The notes beneath the pieces were generated by a model, which saw nothing but the letters and a program-made list of their open reading frames with translations, searched no databases and had not been told where the DNA came from. A DNA stretch of 64,000 nt from Rossellomorea aquimaris. Its GTDB lineage: Bacteria; Bacillota; Bacilli; Bacillales; Bacillaceae_B. Each line of letters opens with the position of its first letter. The stretch's first letter is position 1. Below, piece by piece: positions 1 to 9,741 of the stretch. The stretch lies in the NCBI RefSeq assembly GCF_000935355.1, contig NZ_JXZC01000011.1, positions 1-64,000 on the forward strand, read 5' to 3'. Both the position numbers and the translations under genes were made by a program.

Positions 1-38
1 ACTCACTAATTGACAGAGCCTTACAGAACGTAGGTTGA

Positions 39-73
39 AAAACAACACTCTTTGCGAAAAGAGCGTTGTTTTT
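39..73. terminator. Bidirectional rho-independent terminator
   Basis: A 14-bp stem with one wobble pair and a short loop, flanked by T runs on both strands. It sits just past the ytoP stop codon and would also end a rightward gene lying before the window. Confidence 0.75.
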
Positions 74-84
74 AGATGAGTCAA

Positions 85-1158
85 TTATGAATTCGATTTG
101 ATCGATTCGATTGTAGAACGATCACATTGTTTTACCAACTTTACGATCAGTTCTTTGGCAGCGGCGTAATCATCTACATGGATCATGGATGCATGAGTGT
201 GGATATATCTTGAGCAGATACCAACAACTGCACTTGGGACCCCTTCATTCGACATATGGACTCTTCCTGCATCTGTTCCACCCTGTGAAACAAAATACTG
301 ATAAGGAATATCATTTGATTCAGCTGTATCGAGGACAAATTCCCTTATGCCTCTGTGTGTTACCATCGAACGGTCAAGGATGCGAAGGAGAGCCCCTTTC
401 CCTAATTGGCCGAATTCATTTTTGTCCCCTGACATATCATTTGCGGGACTCGCATCGAGGGCAAAAAAGATATCGGGATTAATCATATTGGCCGCTGTCT
501 GGGCACCACGCAATCCTACTTCTTCTTGAACGGTAGCTCCGGAATAAAGCGTGTTTGGAAGAGATACTCCCTGAAGCTCCTTTAATAACTCAATGGACAA
601 CCCACACCCATAACGATTATCCCAGGCTTTCGCAAGAATCTTTTTCTCATTCGCCATAGGGGTAAATGGACAAATCGGAACAATTTGCTGCCCTGGCTTA
701 ATCCCGATTTCAAGTGCATCATCCCGGTCATCCGCCCCGATATCAATGAGCATATTCTTGATATCCATTGGCTTTCTGCGTTGTTCTTCTCCCAGCAAGT
801 GAGGGGGGATACTTCCGATCACACCCGTAATAGGGCCGTTAGCCGTAATGATTTGAACACGCTGGGCAAGCAGTACCTGACTCCACCAGCCGCCAAGGGT
901 TTGAAAACGGATCATTCCATTATCCGTAATGGACGTGACCATAAAACCTACTTCATCCATATGTCCCGCAACCATGACAACAGGGTCCTGGCCGTTGCCT
1001 TTTTTCACTCCAAACACTCCACCCAAACGATCCTGCACAATATCATCTGAGTACCTGGATAATTGTTCTTTCATAAATTTACGTACCGCATGCTCATTAC
1101 CAGGTGCTCCAGGCAATTCAGTCAATGTTTTAAATAGTTCCAACGTATCTTGTTTCAT
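85..1158 (-). CDS. ytoP: M42 family metallo-aminopeptidase (YtoP-like)
   Basis: Predicted cytosolic two-metal aminopeptidase of the M42 family (PepA/FrvX/cellulase M type), which trims N-terminal residues from peptides. The 357-residue length is normal for the family. Expected metal ligands are visible: H66 and D68 in [10 protein letters not shown]180 in KAWDNRYG, the catalytic and ligand pair E212-E213 in [10 protein letters not shown]235 in FALDASP, and a late His in HTHASMIH. The ATG follows AAGGGGC at a good distance. It is transcribed alone on the minus strand, with a terminator at its 3' end. It matches YtoP, which begins the same gene block in B. subtilis. The family is certain; the in vivo substrate cannot be read from sequence. 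Confidence 0.93.
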   Translation of the reverse strand: MKQDTLELFKTLTELPGAPGNEHAVRKFMKEQLSRYSDDIVQDRLGGVFGVKKGNGQDPVVMVAGHMDEVGFMVTSITDNGMIRFQTLGGWWSQVLLAQRVQIITANGPITGVIGSIPPHLLGEEQRRKPMDIKNMLIDIGADDRDDALEIGIKPGQQIVPICPFTPMANEKKILAKAWDNRYGCGLSIELLKELQGVSLPNTLYSGATVQEEVGLRGAQTAANMINPDIFFALDASPANDMSGDKNEFGQLGKGALLRILDRSMVTHRGIREFVLDTAESNDIPYQYFVSQGGTDAGRVHMSNEGVPSAVVGICSRYIHTHASMIHVDDYAAAKELIVKLVKQCDRSTIESIKSNS

Positions 1159-1420
1159 GTCATATGCCCCTTTTATATAAAATCTACTTTATGTATAATC
1201 TTATTTTACAGAACTTTCGAACGTCTTACCACCAATTGAGAAGAAAAGCAGTTCTCTTTTTTATTATATCTTTGATAGAATGTACCTATAGATGGAAAAT
1301 AATCGAGAATGGCAAAGGGTGGCGCAGATCCCCTGAGAACGGATGGGATGTTTGATCAACCCCCCCTAACCTTGTCAGAGAAACATTTCAAATACTCAAT
1401 GCCTGTGGAGGGAATAAACG

Positions 1421-1735
1421 ATGAATTGGAAATCTTTCATGATTGGAATCGGAATCGGAGCAGTTGGCGGATACTTCATTAAAGAAAAATTGGATGACTC
1501 AAGCTTCGTTTCTGCAGAAAAAGTATTAAAGGATGTTAAACTATCTTTTAAAAAAGATGGGAACATCGATGGCTCCTGGATCGGGATGAAGCCTGAAGAT
1601 TATCAAAAGCACTCCCTCACCACGAAAGTCTATAAAGGTGGCGTATCCAGAAGAAAAAACGGGGAGCTTGAGCAATATGAGTTTTTAGCCGATGCGTATA
1701 CGGGGACGGTTATCGACGTTTATCCTTTAGGATAG
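1421..1735 (+). CDS. ytzB: YtzB-like small PepSY-type protein
   Basis: A 104-residue protein with an N-terminal hydrophobic glycine-rich segment (residues 5-19, MIGIGIGAVGGYF), followed by a PepSY-like module ending in EFLADAYTGTVIDVYPLG, the usual strand that closes such domains. PepSY modules are thought to bind or inhibit peptidases. The start follows GGAGGG by a normal spacer. It lies between divergent ytoP and convergent ytnP, exactly as ytzB does in B. subtilis. The N-terminus may be a membrane anchor or an uncleaved signal. The role is unknown. Confidence 0.85.
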   Translation: MNWKSFMIGIGIGAVGGYFIKEKLDDSSFVSAEKVLKDVKLSFKKDGNIDGSWIGMKPEDYQKHSLTTKVYKGGVSRRKNGELEQYEFLADAYTGTVIDVYPLG

Positions 1736-1776
1736 ATAAGCCGAGCCGCCTGGTCAGAACGACAAACGGTTAATAT

Positions 1777-1824
1777 AAAAGAATGATCCCGAAACTTACT
1801 TACAGTCCCGGGATCATTCTTTTT
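1777..1824. terminator. Bidirectional terminator between ytzB and ytnP
   Basis: Perfect 11-bp stem GAATGATCCCG / CGGGATCATTC with A run before and T run after. It serves the convergent ytzB and ytnP genes. Confidence 0.85.
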
Positions 1825-1828
1825 GCGT

Positions 1829-2671
1829 TTATTTTCCCCTCAGTACCTTGTCGATGACTTCTCCATCACGATTCCACTTTATCCCTCTATACACCGCATC
1901 ATGATAGAAAAGGAACCAGTATTGTCCTTCAATTGCTTGATTGATCCACTTTTCTTTGGCATTGATGGACGTCATCGGATAATCATCGTAAGCGAGTACC
2001 CAGAGTGGATTTTTGTGTGCGTGAGTAGGCATGATATCCGCCATATGAATGAACTTCTCTCCGTCTTTCTCTAAAAGGATGATCGAATGCCCGTCACTGT
2101 GACCTCCTGTATGTACCATTGTGATTCCAGGTAGGACTTCCTTTTCTCCCTGGAACGTCTCGACTTGAGATTGAATGCTTTCCCAATTTTCTTTCCAATA
2201 TGTATTTTGGGAACGGATATTAGGATTTCTCATTTCATCCCATTCCACCTGGGAGGTGTGAATGATTGCATTAGGGAACACAGATACAAGCTCATCTCCC
2301 TCATATTTCGTTAATCCGCATGCGTGATCGAAATGCATGTGAGTCATCAGCACCACATCAATATCATCCGGCGTCAAGCCCAGAGCTTCCAGGGAGGCTT
2401 CGATATCCGACTCTTCGTGCACTCCATAGTTGCGCTTTTGTTTATCATTCAGCTTCCCTTTACCAATACCGGATTCAATTAATACGTTCTTGCCTGCCCA
2501 TTGGAAAAAGAGGGGATCGGTTCGTAATTCGATTTGATTCAAATCATTCACAGCATATTTTTTTGACCAAAGAGGCTTCGGAACCACTCCAAACATAGCT
2601 CCCCCATCCATGTGAGTGACGCCTCCATTCAGCCAGTGTATCGTTAGATCTCCAACTTTCATCGTTTCCAT
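1829..2671 (-). CDS. ytnP: MBL-fold quorum-quenching lactonase (YtnP-like)
   Basis: A metallo-beta-lactamase-fold hydrolase of the YtnP group, known in B. subtilis to degrade signalling lactones such as N-acyl-homoserine lactones and to interfere with Streptomyces signalling. The zinc motif HMHFDHACG (H111, H113, D115, H116) is intact, and a later [10 protein letters not shown] gives the next ligand. I chose the ATG at 2671 (protein METMKVGD, 280 residues) because AAAGGAGGA lies 7 nt upstream; an in-frame ATG seven codons earlier has no comparable ribosome site. It is separated from trmB by a terminator. Substrate assignment rests on homology only. Confidence 0.9.
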   Translation of the reverse strand: METMKVGDLTIHWLNGGVTHMDGGAMFGVVPKPLWSKKYAVNDLNQIELRTDPLFFQWAGKNVLIESGIGKGKLNDKQKRNYGVHEESDIEASLEALGLTPDDIDVVLMTHMHFDHACGLTKYEGDELVSVFPNAIIHTSQVEWDEMRNPNIRSQNTYWKENWESIQSQVETFQGEKEVLPGITMVHTGGHSDGHSIILLEKDGEKFIHMADIMPTHAHKNPLWVLAYDDYPMTSINAKEKWINQAIEGQYWFLFYHDAVYRGIKWNRDGEVIDKVLRGK

Positions 2672-2770
2672 TATGACTCCTCCTTTGTTCATACCCTTTT
2701 ATTTTATCAGAATTTATGGACAACTTATAGGTGGATGCTTAAGGTGGCTGGTAACACTCATGAAAATATA

Positions 2771-2804
2771 AAAAAACAGCCCTGCGAGATCGCAAAGCTG
2801 TTTT
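2771..2804 (-). terminator. Terminator of trmB
   Basis: On the minus strand AAAACAGC ... GCTGTTTT with an inner CGCA/TGCG stem, then a run of T. It lies just downstream of trmB. Confidence 0.8.
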
Positions 2805-2813
2805 AGCATTGAA

Positions 2814-3458
2814 TTATTGATTTTGATATTTTGCTTCAACCCGGTAGATTCTTTGTCCTTTGGCTGAGAACTTTTCTTCGTATTCTGTCATGATATTGCC
2901 TTCGAACTCACTGTTGTGAAGGTCCAGACTCAAGAAATTCAGATGCAGGCCGTACCATGAGAAGCTCTTTAATGAGTACTCGAATAGGCCTTGGTTATCT
3001 GTCTTAAAGTGGATTTCTCCGCCCTTGATCAACACATCTTCATAGAGCTTCAAAAAGTCCTTATACGTCAATCGGCGCTTTTCATGACGGTTTTTAGGCC
3101 ATGGATCAGAGAAGTTCAAGTACACTCTGCTTACCTCTCCTGATGCGAAGTATTCAGTCAGATTCTTTGCATCGACATTTAACAGCTTTACGTTCGGAAG
3201 CTCAGCTTCGATTAAACGATCAAGAGCTGTTACAATGACGCTTTCATATAATTCGATTCCAATATAATTAACGTCCGGATTGGCTCTGGCCATTTCCGTG
3301 ACAAATTGACCTTTTCCTGTTCCTACCTCGATGTGGATAGGATTTTCATTACCGAACTCTTTATTCCATTGACCTTTTATCTCTTGGGGTTCTGCCACCA
3401 CATACTGTGGATGGTCACTGATTTTCTCAGAAGCCCACGGTTTATTACGTAAACGCAT
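2814..3458 (-). CDS. trmB: tRNA (guanine-N7)-methyltransferase TrmB
   Basis: Class I SAM methyltransferase that makes m7G46 in the tRNA variable loop. The 214 residues match the usual length. The SAM-binding loop EVGTGKGQF (about residues 45-53), an acidic GIELYES strand and the family signature [16 protein letters not shown] are all present. ATG follows AGAGGTG. It is a single-gene minus-strand unit and corresponds to B. subtilis ytmQ/trmB at the same position. Confidence 0.96.
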   Translation of the reverse strand: MRLRNKPWASEKISDHPQYVVAEPQEIKGQWNKEFGNENPIHIEVGTGKGQFVTEMARANPDVNYIGIELYESVIVTALDRLIEAELPNVKLLNVDAKNLTEYFASGEVSRVYLNFSDPWPKNRHEKRRLTYKDFLKLYEDVLIKGGEIHFKTDNQGLFEYSLKSFSWYGLHLNFLSLDLHNSEFEGNIMTEYEEKFSAKGQRIYRVEAKYQNQ

Positions 3459-3550
3459 GTAGACACCTCTTTTTTTATTATCGAAAAAAACATACCATGA
3501 CTATCCTTCCTGTGCAAGAGCCAAAATAGAGCAAATCACCACACCTTCAG

Positions 3551-3563
3551 AGGTCCGTCCCTC
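3551..3563 (+). repeat. Solo half-site of the GGGACGGACC repeat family
   Basis: AGGTCCGTCCCTC, identical to one arm of the inverted repeats at 21537, 21625, 33361, 37186 and 43438, but with no partner arm nearby. It lies between trmB and ytzH and may be a decayed copy. Confidence 0.6.
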
Positions 3564-3581
3564 AAAAAGTGCGCATAATTG

Positions 3582-3619
3582 AAAAAGGAATTCACACACT
3601 ATTAGTGAATTCCTTTTTC
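3582..3619. terminator. Perfect hairpin, terminator-like
   Basis: A 14-bp perfect stem AAAAAGGAATTCAC / GTGAATTCCTTTTT with a 9-nt loop. It lies upstream of both divergent genes trmB and ytzH, so it may be a leftover of a lost gene or an attenuator in the ytzH leader. Confidence 0.6.
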
Positions 3620-3699
3620 GGGTCTGGTCATTTTGAAGGGCTGAAAAAGTACGTGTTTTCTTTAAATCTTTGAGAGACGAAAATGAAAGGGTGTACTCT

Positions 3700-3978
3700 A
3701 TGCCTTTAAATTCACAGAATCAAATGCAGTTATTATCAGATATCTTAAGCAATCACAGTGCGGATTGCTGCGGTTCGGTATCTGAATGTGAGCAAGTTGA
3801 ACGATTGGTGAAGTCATTGATGGTTAACGCTGATATTCATGAAAACGTAAAACCTGTCCTGCAGGAAATTTATCAGTACAGTCAAAGCGGGATATCCTCA
3901 CCCGACTTATCGAACCATATTACGACCAATCAAGAAAACTTGTCCCAATGGGTTACGGATATGAATAGCTACTCTTAA
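3700..3978 (+). CDS. ytzH: YtzH-like small protein
   Basis: A 92-residue soluble, mostly helical protein of the YtzH-like family, with a Cys-Cys pair in SADCCGSVSECEQVERL. The ATG at 3700 (MPLNSQNQ) is chosen because AAAGGG precedes it at a normal distance and the resulting length equals B. subtilis YtzH; a TTG ten codons earlier is unsupported. It converges on ytmP with only 4 nt between stop codons and no visible terminator. Function unknown. Confidence 0.85.
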   Translation: MPLNSQNQMQLLSDILSNHSADCCGSVSECEQVERLVKSLMVNADIHENVKPVLQEIYQYSQSGISSPDLSNHITTNQENLSQWVTDMNSYS

Positions 3979-3982
3979 TAAA

Positions 3983-4765
3983 TCAGATCACCTTGTGCAG
4001 GTATTCAATCCAATGATTCATCTCGTGGAATCGAGCTTTTCCTTTATGCCACTGAATGGATAAAATCGTTTGTGCCACCACGTACCATTTCATTCGCAGC
4101 TTTAAGTTATCGGTTAACTCAACGCCGTATTGAGTTAACCAGCCTTCCCACTGGTCCTCAGGGATATACCAGTATAATAACAGACCTACGTCAAAGGCCG
4201 GGTCTGCAATCATGGCCCCATCCCAATCAATTAAATACAACTGGTTGTAATCAGACAGCAGCCAGTTGTTATGATTAACATCTCCGTGGCAGACCACATA
4301 CTCCTCTTGTTGAACATCCAAAAGCTCTTTTTGAAGAAACAGGAGCGCCTCTCTGATAACTGGTAATGAAAGAAGATCGAATTCTAAGCCTGTTTCCACT
4401 TCCGTGAGCATATGCTCGGGTTGAAACGGCTCTTTCCCCAAGCGTTCAAGCATTGTTGAAAGCGGCTTAGAGGAATGAATCTTATTGAGGAGCCTGGCCA
4501 CTCTTTCATCCTTCATCTCTTCAGGCTTTAGTTCTCTCCCATTTAACCAGTGCTGTGCCGTTATGACGTCCCCGTTTTCCATTCTTTTAGTCCAAACTAG
4601 CTTAGGCACAATTCCTTCTGCTGATAATACAGCTACAAAGGGAGAAGAATTACGTTTAAGAAATAATCTCTGCTCTTGATACTGAGCAAAGAACGCTTCT
4701 CCGGTTGCACCGCCTGCGGGGACTATTTCCCAATCTTGGTCAAATAAGTGTTCCAATATATTCAC
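3983..4765 (-). CDS. ytmP: Aminoglycoside/choline kinase-like phosphotransferase (YtmP)
   Basis: A 260-residue protein with the kinase-like fold of APH and choline kinases. VVCHGDVNHNNWLL is the catalytic loop with the catalytic Asp, and LIDWDGAMIADPAFD holds the metal-binding Asp. The N-terminus GGATGEAFF resembles a nucleotide loop. The start is a GTG (VNILEHLF read as M), with AAAGGA 10 nt upstream; no ATG fits. Natural substrate unknown: members phosphorylate small alcohols or sugars, and nothing here points to drug resistance. It lies beside amyX as in B. subtilis. Confidence 0.85.
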   Translation of the reverse strand: MNILEHLFDQDWEIVPAGGATGEAFFAQYQEQRLFLKRNSSPFVAVLSAEGIVPKLVWTKRMENGDVITAQHWLNGRELKPEEMKDERVARLLNKIHSSKPLSTMLERLGKEPFQPEHMLTEVETGLEFDLLSLPVIREALLFLQKELLDVQQEEYVVCHGDVNHNNWLLSDYNQLYLIDWDGAMIADPAFDVGLLLYWYIPEDQWEGWLTQYGVELTDNLKLRMKWYVVAQTILSIQWHKGKARFHEMNHWIEYLHKVI

Positions 4766-4851
4766 CTTCTATTGGTCCTTTGTCATGTTTATATGTTCAT
4801 TTACGATATTTTTAAATTCAATTATTAATTGTAAAAAAGGTTTTATAAAAT

Positions 4852-4896
4852 AAAAAAGACAGCTATTGGGCAATACAATCAATAGCCATCTGTTTA
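4852..4896 (-). terminator. Terminator of amyX
   Basis: On the minus strand AAACAG..CTATTG pairs with CAATAG.CTGTCT, with a small bulge, then TTTTTTATTTT. It ends the ytlP-ytlQ-ytlR-amyX operon. Confidence 0.7.
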
Positions 4897-4943
4897 AGAT
4901 TTTATCGTCATCTTGCGTTTTCGTCAAGCACTGGAATGAACTG

Positions 4944-7088
4944 TTACCTTACAAATACATAGGAAGAGACGGGTTCAAGGGTTATGGTTGGCACTTCTAC
5001 CTCATAAAGACCCTTTACATTTGCCCGATTACCATCTGACAAACAAATCCAATCTTTTCCTTCCGGAAGAGAATACTCACATTTTTTCGTATCAGAATGA
5101 AAGACCATGAAGATCTCATTCCACGGACCATATGGGTGTACATTCCGATAATGAACGACGACAAGATTTTCAATGCTATGGGATACTTCCACATGCTCCC
5201 GGATCAAGCCGCTCTTATGGAAACGGAAGGCGCCGTGACTTTTACGGATTTGGATCAGCGCTTTAACGTATTGGACCACATCATCATATTCTTCTCTTCT
5301 AATCCAGTCTAATTGATTGATTTCCACTGGAGAATTGTAGCTATTCTCAATGCCCTTTTTCGTTCGGTAGAACTCCTGTCCTGCATGAAGAAAAGGGATT
5401 CCCTGTGATAACAGCACCATCGTCGTTGACAATTTATGGCGATCCATAAGGGTTTCTTCATCTTCATTTAAACAAGCCTTCATTTTATCCCAAAGGGTGT
5501 GGTTATCATGTGATTCCACATAGTTGACCGATTGGGTCGGTTCTTTAAAGAGTCCTCTTTCTCCACTTTTCATCCCGACACTTCCCGTCAGGACGAGTTC
5601 TACCTTTTGTTCCAAATGACCGTGACCGAGGGCAAATCCTTTGTCATATAAGTTAAAGGTACTTCCTTTAATGGTGTCCCTGAACCAATCATTGAATTGA
5701 CCGATTCCTTGAAGCTGATGGGCGTTACGCAGGTTCGCTTTTTGATGAGTGGGCAGAGGCGTATTCAGGTCCCAACCTTCACCTATTAGAATCGCTCCCG
5801 GCAAGACCTTCTCCACTTCTTCACGGATTGTCGCCATGGTCTCAATATCAAGAATTCCCATGAGATCAAAACGGAAGCCGTCGACACCGTATTCTTCTAT
5901 CCAATAAAGAATCGAATCAACGATGAACTTCCTGGCCATCAGGCGTTCTGACGCAAAGTCATTTCCCACTCCAGTGCCGTTTGACGGTAAGCCATTTTCA
6001 TCATGACGGAAGAAATATCCTGGCACGAGCTTTTCGAAAGATGAATTCTCCCGAATGAAAACATGGTTATACACCACATCCTGTATGACCCTGATATTTT
6101 CTTCATGAAGGCTTCGAATCACGCTTTTCAGTTCATTGATTCGCTCATAGGGATCTTCAGGTTTTAAGCTGTAGCTTCCTTCCGGTGCGTTAAAAAACAA
6201 AGGATTGTATCCCCAATTGTAGCTTTTATCTTCAGGGTGATCCGTTACGCCATCGAAATCATTTACAGGAAGCAGTTCAACATGGGTGATCCCCAGTTCC
6301 TTCAGATACTGGATCCCACTGCTGAATCCTCTTGGAGTAGAAGTCCCTTTTTCTGTAAAAGCACGATACTTTCCCCTGTATTTCATTCCGCTTTCTTTTT
6401 GAGCTGAGAAATCCCGGATGTTCAGTTCATAAATGACTGCATCCGTAGGGGATGATAATGGCGGAAGAGAGGAAAGTGCCTCACATTTATCCAGGTTTAT
6501 CACACGTCCCCATTCACTACCGTATGAAACGGATTTAGCGTATGGATCGATTGATTCATCCCACACTAAATTAATGCACGTTAGAATCGTATAATAATAC
6601 CCATCTACATCCGTATTCACCTTGCATTCCCATACGCCGTTCTCGACTCTCGTAAAAGGATACTGGATTTCTTCATCATCAGGGGATTTCAGTTTTAATC
6701 TTACCTCTGTTGACGTCGGAGACCATACTTTAAACACGGTGCACCCTTCTTGGTATGTAACACCAAGGTCATCCCCGTCGTAATAATAGCGTTGATCAAA
6801 TTCTTCTGTTCTAATGACCGCCCCGATCTGCAGGTCTGTCTTTGTGTTATGTTCATCTACCACTTCATACATTTCACCTAAGATTACCTTTTCACCCTGG
6901 ATCGTCGTGACATATTTCATGGCATCATTCAAGGGAATCTTTTCTTCAATGTGAAGAGCTATTTTTTCACTTCCCTTCATCAGGGAGAAGTGACTGGAAT
7001 TACCTTCATGATAATCGTACGGAAGAATCATTGTAATCGTATTGAATGTATCTAAAAACGCATCGTAATGCCTGCTAATGACTAACAC
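4944..7088 (-). CDS. amyX: Type I pullulanase AmyX
   Basis: Glycoside hydrolase family 13 debranching enzyme that cuts alpha-1,6 links in pullulan and related glucans. There is no signal peptide, so it is likely cytosolic. An N-terminal accessory beta domain precedes the TIM barrel. The pullulanase signature YNWGYNP and the four GH13 regions are visible: VVYNH, GFRFDLMG (nucleophile Asp), GEGWD (acid Glu) and YVESHDN. A TTG at 7121 would add eleven residues; I prefer the GTG at 7088 (714 residues) because GGGTGG lies just before it and the N-terminus then lines up with my memory of B. subtilis AmyX. It overlaps the ytlR stop, so the two are translationally coupled, and it is the last gene of a four-gene operon. 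Confidence 0.92.
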   Translation of the reverse strand: MLVISRHYDAFLDTFNTITMILPYDYHEGNSSHFSLMKGSEKIALHIEEKIPLNDAMKYVTTIQGEKVILGEMYEVVDEHNTKTDLQIGAVIRTEEFDQRYYYDGDDLGVTYQEGCTVFKVWSPTSTEVRLKLKSPDDEEIQYPFTRVENGVWECKVNTDVDGYYYTILTCINLVWDESIDPYAKSVSYGSEWGRVINLDKCEALSSLPPLSSPTDAVIYELNIRDFSAQKESGMKYRGKYRAFTEKGTSTPRGFSSGIQYLKELGITHVELLPVNDFDGVTDHPEDKSYNWGYNPLFFNAPEGSYSLKPEDPYERINELKSVIRSLHEENIRVIQDVVYNHVFIRENSSFEKLVPGYFFRHDENGLPSNGTGVGNDFASERLMARKFIVDSILYWIEEYGVDGFRFDLMGILDIETMATIREEVEKVLPGAILIGEGWDLNTPLPTHQKANLRNAHQLQGIGQFNDWFRDTIKGSTFNLYDKGFALGHGHLEQKVELVLTGSVGMKSGERGLFKEPTQSVNYVESHDNHTLWDKMKACLNEDEETLMDRHKLSTTMVLLSQGIPFLHAGQEFYRTKKGIENSYNSPVEINQLDWIRREEYDDVVQYVKALIQIRKSHGAFRFHKSGLIREHVEVSHSIENLVVVHYRNVHPYGPWNEIFMVFHSDTKKCEYSLPEGKDWICLSDGNRANVKGLYEVEVPTITLEPVSSYVFVR

Positions 7089-8035
7089 TTCTGCCACCCA
7101 CTTCTGTTTAACATTTTCCAACTCATTGGAAGAACATGCACCTTCAATTCATCAGCCTTCTTTAGTTCTTCAATTGTATCTCCGTCTGCGTGAACAGGTA
7201 CATCCTGACTCGACTGAATTGTCATCCTTTTTCCCGAACACGTGCTGACTTCTTTGAAAGCCGTATGTTTTCCGAAGAATACGGATAAAAAGACCAAGAG
7301 TAATTTCCACCTCGATAACCCGTGGACGAGAGTCATATCAATGTATCCATCTCGCGGACAGGCCTGCGGGGCGATTTTCATACCTCCCCCGAAAAAAGGC
7401 TGATTCGAAATCGTCACAAACCATACCTTGTGGAACCGCTGTTCTTTTCCATCGACTGTTATCGAAAGAGTAAAAGGTTTAAACGTAAACGCTTCCTTAC
7501 AAAGAAGGATAGGATAGATCAGCTGCCCAAGGGACCATTTGTTCAACCATTTTTTAAATGAAGAACGATTGGCCTTCCGGGCAACTTGGGCATCAAAGCC
7601 TATTCCTATATTATTCACGAAATGCCCATTTGGTCCGCTGTTCATGGTATATTGCCCAGAATCCAGAAGCACGATATCCTCTTTTTGTAATCCTTGCTTT
7701 ATTAAGGTATATGCTTGTTTTTGATTGTTAGGCCATTTATAGCCTCTTGCAAAATCATTACCACTTCCTGATGGAATATACCCTATAACGACCTTGTCAA
7801 AACCGATTGTTCCATTGACCACAGAGTTCATGGTGCCATCTCCACCGACTCCCACTACAAGGAGCAAGTCCTCAGGAAATTGGTTGACCTTACTTGCGAC
7901 AATGCTCTTTACGTCCCCGGGCTGCTCCGTCACAAAAATTTCATGGGGGATGTCGATGGTTTGACTAAATCGATTCCAGGAAGATAAGGAATGATGATTC
8001 TTTGCAGAAGGATTCACGATAAAAATCGTTTTCAT
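7082..8035 (-). CDS. ytlR: Diacylglycerol kinase-family lipid kinase (YtlR)
   Basis: A 317-residue member of the DagK/YegS/sphingosine kinase family, predicted to phosphorylate a lipid or lipid-like alcohol at the membrane face. The nucleotide-binding motif VGGDGTMNSVVNG and the second motif PSGSGNDFARG are intact. Its ATG overlaps the ytlQ stop by 4 nt (ATGA) and its end overlaps amyX, so all three should be co-translated. Substrate unknown; B. subtilis YtlR occupies the same place. Confidence 0.88.
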   Translation of the reverse strand: MKTIFIVNPSAKNHHSLSSWNRFSQTIDIPHEIFVTEQPGDVKSIVASKVNQFPEDLLLVVGVGGDGTMNSVVNGTIGFDKVVIGYIPSGSGNDFARGYKWPNNQKQAYTLIKQGLQKEDIVLLDSGQYTMNSGPNGHFVNNIGIGFDAQVARKANRSSFKKWLNKWSLGQLIYPILLCKEAFTFKPFTLSITVDGKEQRFHKVWFVTISNQPFFGGGMKIAPQACPRDGYIDMTLVHGLSRWKLLLVFLSVFFGKHTAFKEVSTCSGKRMTIQSSQDVPVHADGDTIEELKKADELKVHVLPMSWKMLNRSGWQKC

Positions 8036-9000
8036 TGTTGATTCTCATCTGATCCAACAGCTTGTTCTTCCCACTGAAGTCTTTTGAAAGAAGTAGTTTG
8101 GCAATACTCCATGATGGCTTGTGCCGCTTTCAGCTGCACACTCTTGATTGGAGAAGAGCTTGAGCGCTGCTGCTGGAACCATTCGTTGTGCAGCCGCTTG
8201 TCCAGAAACTGGATGCCCCCTGGAGCCTGTGGGTAATCTATGTATCCATTCCTGCTTATTACACCTTTATAGATAGGGAGCTCCACTCCTGCATATTGGA
8301 TGATCTGATGGAGTATGCTCTCCATCCTCCTGAGCCCGATTATAGGGTTTAATACCTTTGTCTCGACATCTCCCCATTTTTTCAACCAGAATCGTTCGCC
8401 CGATCCTATATAGGCGGTTCCTTCCTCAAATTCAAGAAAGGTCAAACACCAGATTCCTGTCGGCGTGATCAGAATGGTTTCGAGTTCTACTGGTGCATGT
8501 TTAATTTTCAGAACCGGGTTGTACATCACGAATATGTTATCCGGGAAGCGCTGAAGCAAATAGCGTAACCGCTCGTCATAATGATAGCTGTTATCCACAT
8601 AGGACTTCTCCATAAGCGTGGAGCTTGCCCACCTCAACTGAAAATCAAATACAAGGTCCAGGAAGGAAACCTTTAATTCTTCCTCTGTAGAGATATCTTG
8701 GTGTGAATCCATTTCAATTTCAATTTCATCATCATTCCCCTCAGTAGAAATTGGCTGCTCCTCTTCTCCAGGATCTTTCTTTATAAAGAGTGAAAAGAGC
8801 TTCTCCTTCATGGAGTTCCTTTCCTCTTCTTGCACTTCATCCTTAATGATTGGTGTAACCGGGGGATGATCACCATTTTCCCAATGTTGTTTCATTTTTT
8901 CCCATTGCTGCTTTTTTAATCGGACAAATTGGGAAGGATATCTATATAAATCCATTTCGTACCTGGAAACGTAATCTTGAAGTTTAATCAGCTGTGCCAT
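8032..9000 (-). CDS. ytlQ: NERD-like domain protein (YtlQ)
   Basis: A 322-residue protein with a basic N-terminus, an acidic low-complexity linker (about residues 60-105, rich in Glu and Asp) and a C-terminal domain. The stretch ILITPTGIWCLTFLEFEEGTAYI and the following GLRRMESILHQII resemble NERD (nuclease-related) domains, though I cannot confirm all catalytic residues. It lies in the ytlP-ytlQ-ytlR-amyX operon, 14 nt after ytlP. Function unknown in B. subtilis too. Confidence 0.75.
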   Translation of the reverse strand: MAQLIKLQDYVSRYEMDLYRYPSQFVRLKKQQWEKMKQHWENGDHPPVTPIIKDEVQEEERNSMKEKLFSLFIKKDPGEEEQPISTEGNDDEIEIEMDSHQDISTEEELKVSFLDLVFDFQLRWASSTLMEKSYVDNSYHYDERLRYLLQRFPDNIFVMYNPVLKIKHAPVELETILITPTGIWCLTFLEFEEGTAYIGSGERFWLKKWGDVETKVLNPIIGLRRMESILHQIIQYAGVELPIYKGVISRNGYIDYPQAPGGIQFLDKRLHNEWFQQQRSSSSPIKSVQLKAAQAIMEYCQTTSFKRLQWEEQAVGSDENQQ

Positions 9001-9014
9001 ATGAATCTATCCTT

Positions 9015-9575
9015 TCATGACGGTCGATTTGCCTGTAATGATTTCGTGTAAATGGCTTCATACTTCGGGAGTCTATCTAAGTGAGTTTGAAATAACACAA
9101 TTTCTCCTGCTGTAAAGGAGTGGGTATGCGTCGGCTGAAACGTATTCAACCATTCGGTTGTAAACGGGAAAGCATTATTCCACTTTCGCCCTACTGTGAT
9201 ATGCGGAGAAAAAGGTCTCTTATCTAATTGAAAGCCCGCTTCTTCACACGAACTATACACACGGTCCCGAACCCGTTGTAATGCTTCTGATGGCTGAACA
9301 CCCATCCAAAGTATTCTGGGTGAATCACTTTTGCCAAAGATGCCGAAGTGATCAAGGGTTAAAGGGAAAGCAGAACACTCGAGAGCCTCTACTTTATGGA
9401 TCACGGGTTGAAGTTCATCCGCACTCCCCAAGAAGGCCAGTGTAAGGTGATAATCCTGTGGGTGCACCCAGTTCTTAAAGAAATTCTCATCCTTCATGGG
9501 CTGCGTCCACTTTTGGATATGGCGTTTCGTTTCTTGAGACAGGGAAAGAGCAAAGAAATAGTGAGCTTTCAACAT
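9015..9575 (-). CDS. thpR: RNA 2',3'-cyclic phosphodiesterase (ThpR/LigT family)
   Basis: A 186-residue 2H phosphoesterase. Both HxT motifs are present: HLTLAFLG (about residue 46) and HITVGRKW (about residue 130), giving the pair of His and Thr residues that act on 2',3'-cyclic phosphate ends. The ATG at 9575 (MLKAHYFFALSL) has AAAGGA 8 nt upstream; an open frame extends upstream with no ribosome site. It corresponds to B. subtilis ytlP, first gene of the operon. The physiological RNA substrate of this family is not settled. Confidence 0.9.
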   Translation of the reverse strand: MLKAHYFFALSLSQETKRHIQKWTQPMKDENFFKNWVHPQDYHLTLAFLGSADELQPVIHKVEALECSAFPLTLDHFGIFGKSDSPRILWMGVQPSEALQRVRDRVYSSCEEAGFQLDKRPFSPHITVGRKWNNAFPFTTEWLNTFQPTHTHSFTAGEIVLFQTHLDRLPKYEAIYTKSLQANRPS

Positions 9576-9741
9576 ATCACTCGTCCTTTCATTTGTTACT
9601 ACCATTTTAGCAAAATGTGTCATGAGAGAGAATGACCAGGGAGAAATGCAATAAAAATGAAATACAAAGCGCATTTATTTGATAAGATTTATCTGAATTA
9701 GTACGATAGTATAAGAAACGTTTTCTGAAAGGAAGTTGAAC

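Noticed and set aside
3983-4765. Antibiotic resistance phosphotransferase
   Set aside because: The fold matches aminoglycoside kinases, but the gene is the conserved chromosomal ytmP with no sign of transfer or drug-linked neighbours.
9679-9712. Promoter TTGATA ... TAGTAT upstream of ytkP
   Set aside because: The gap between the two hexamers is 22 bp, too long for a sigma-A promoter.
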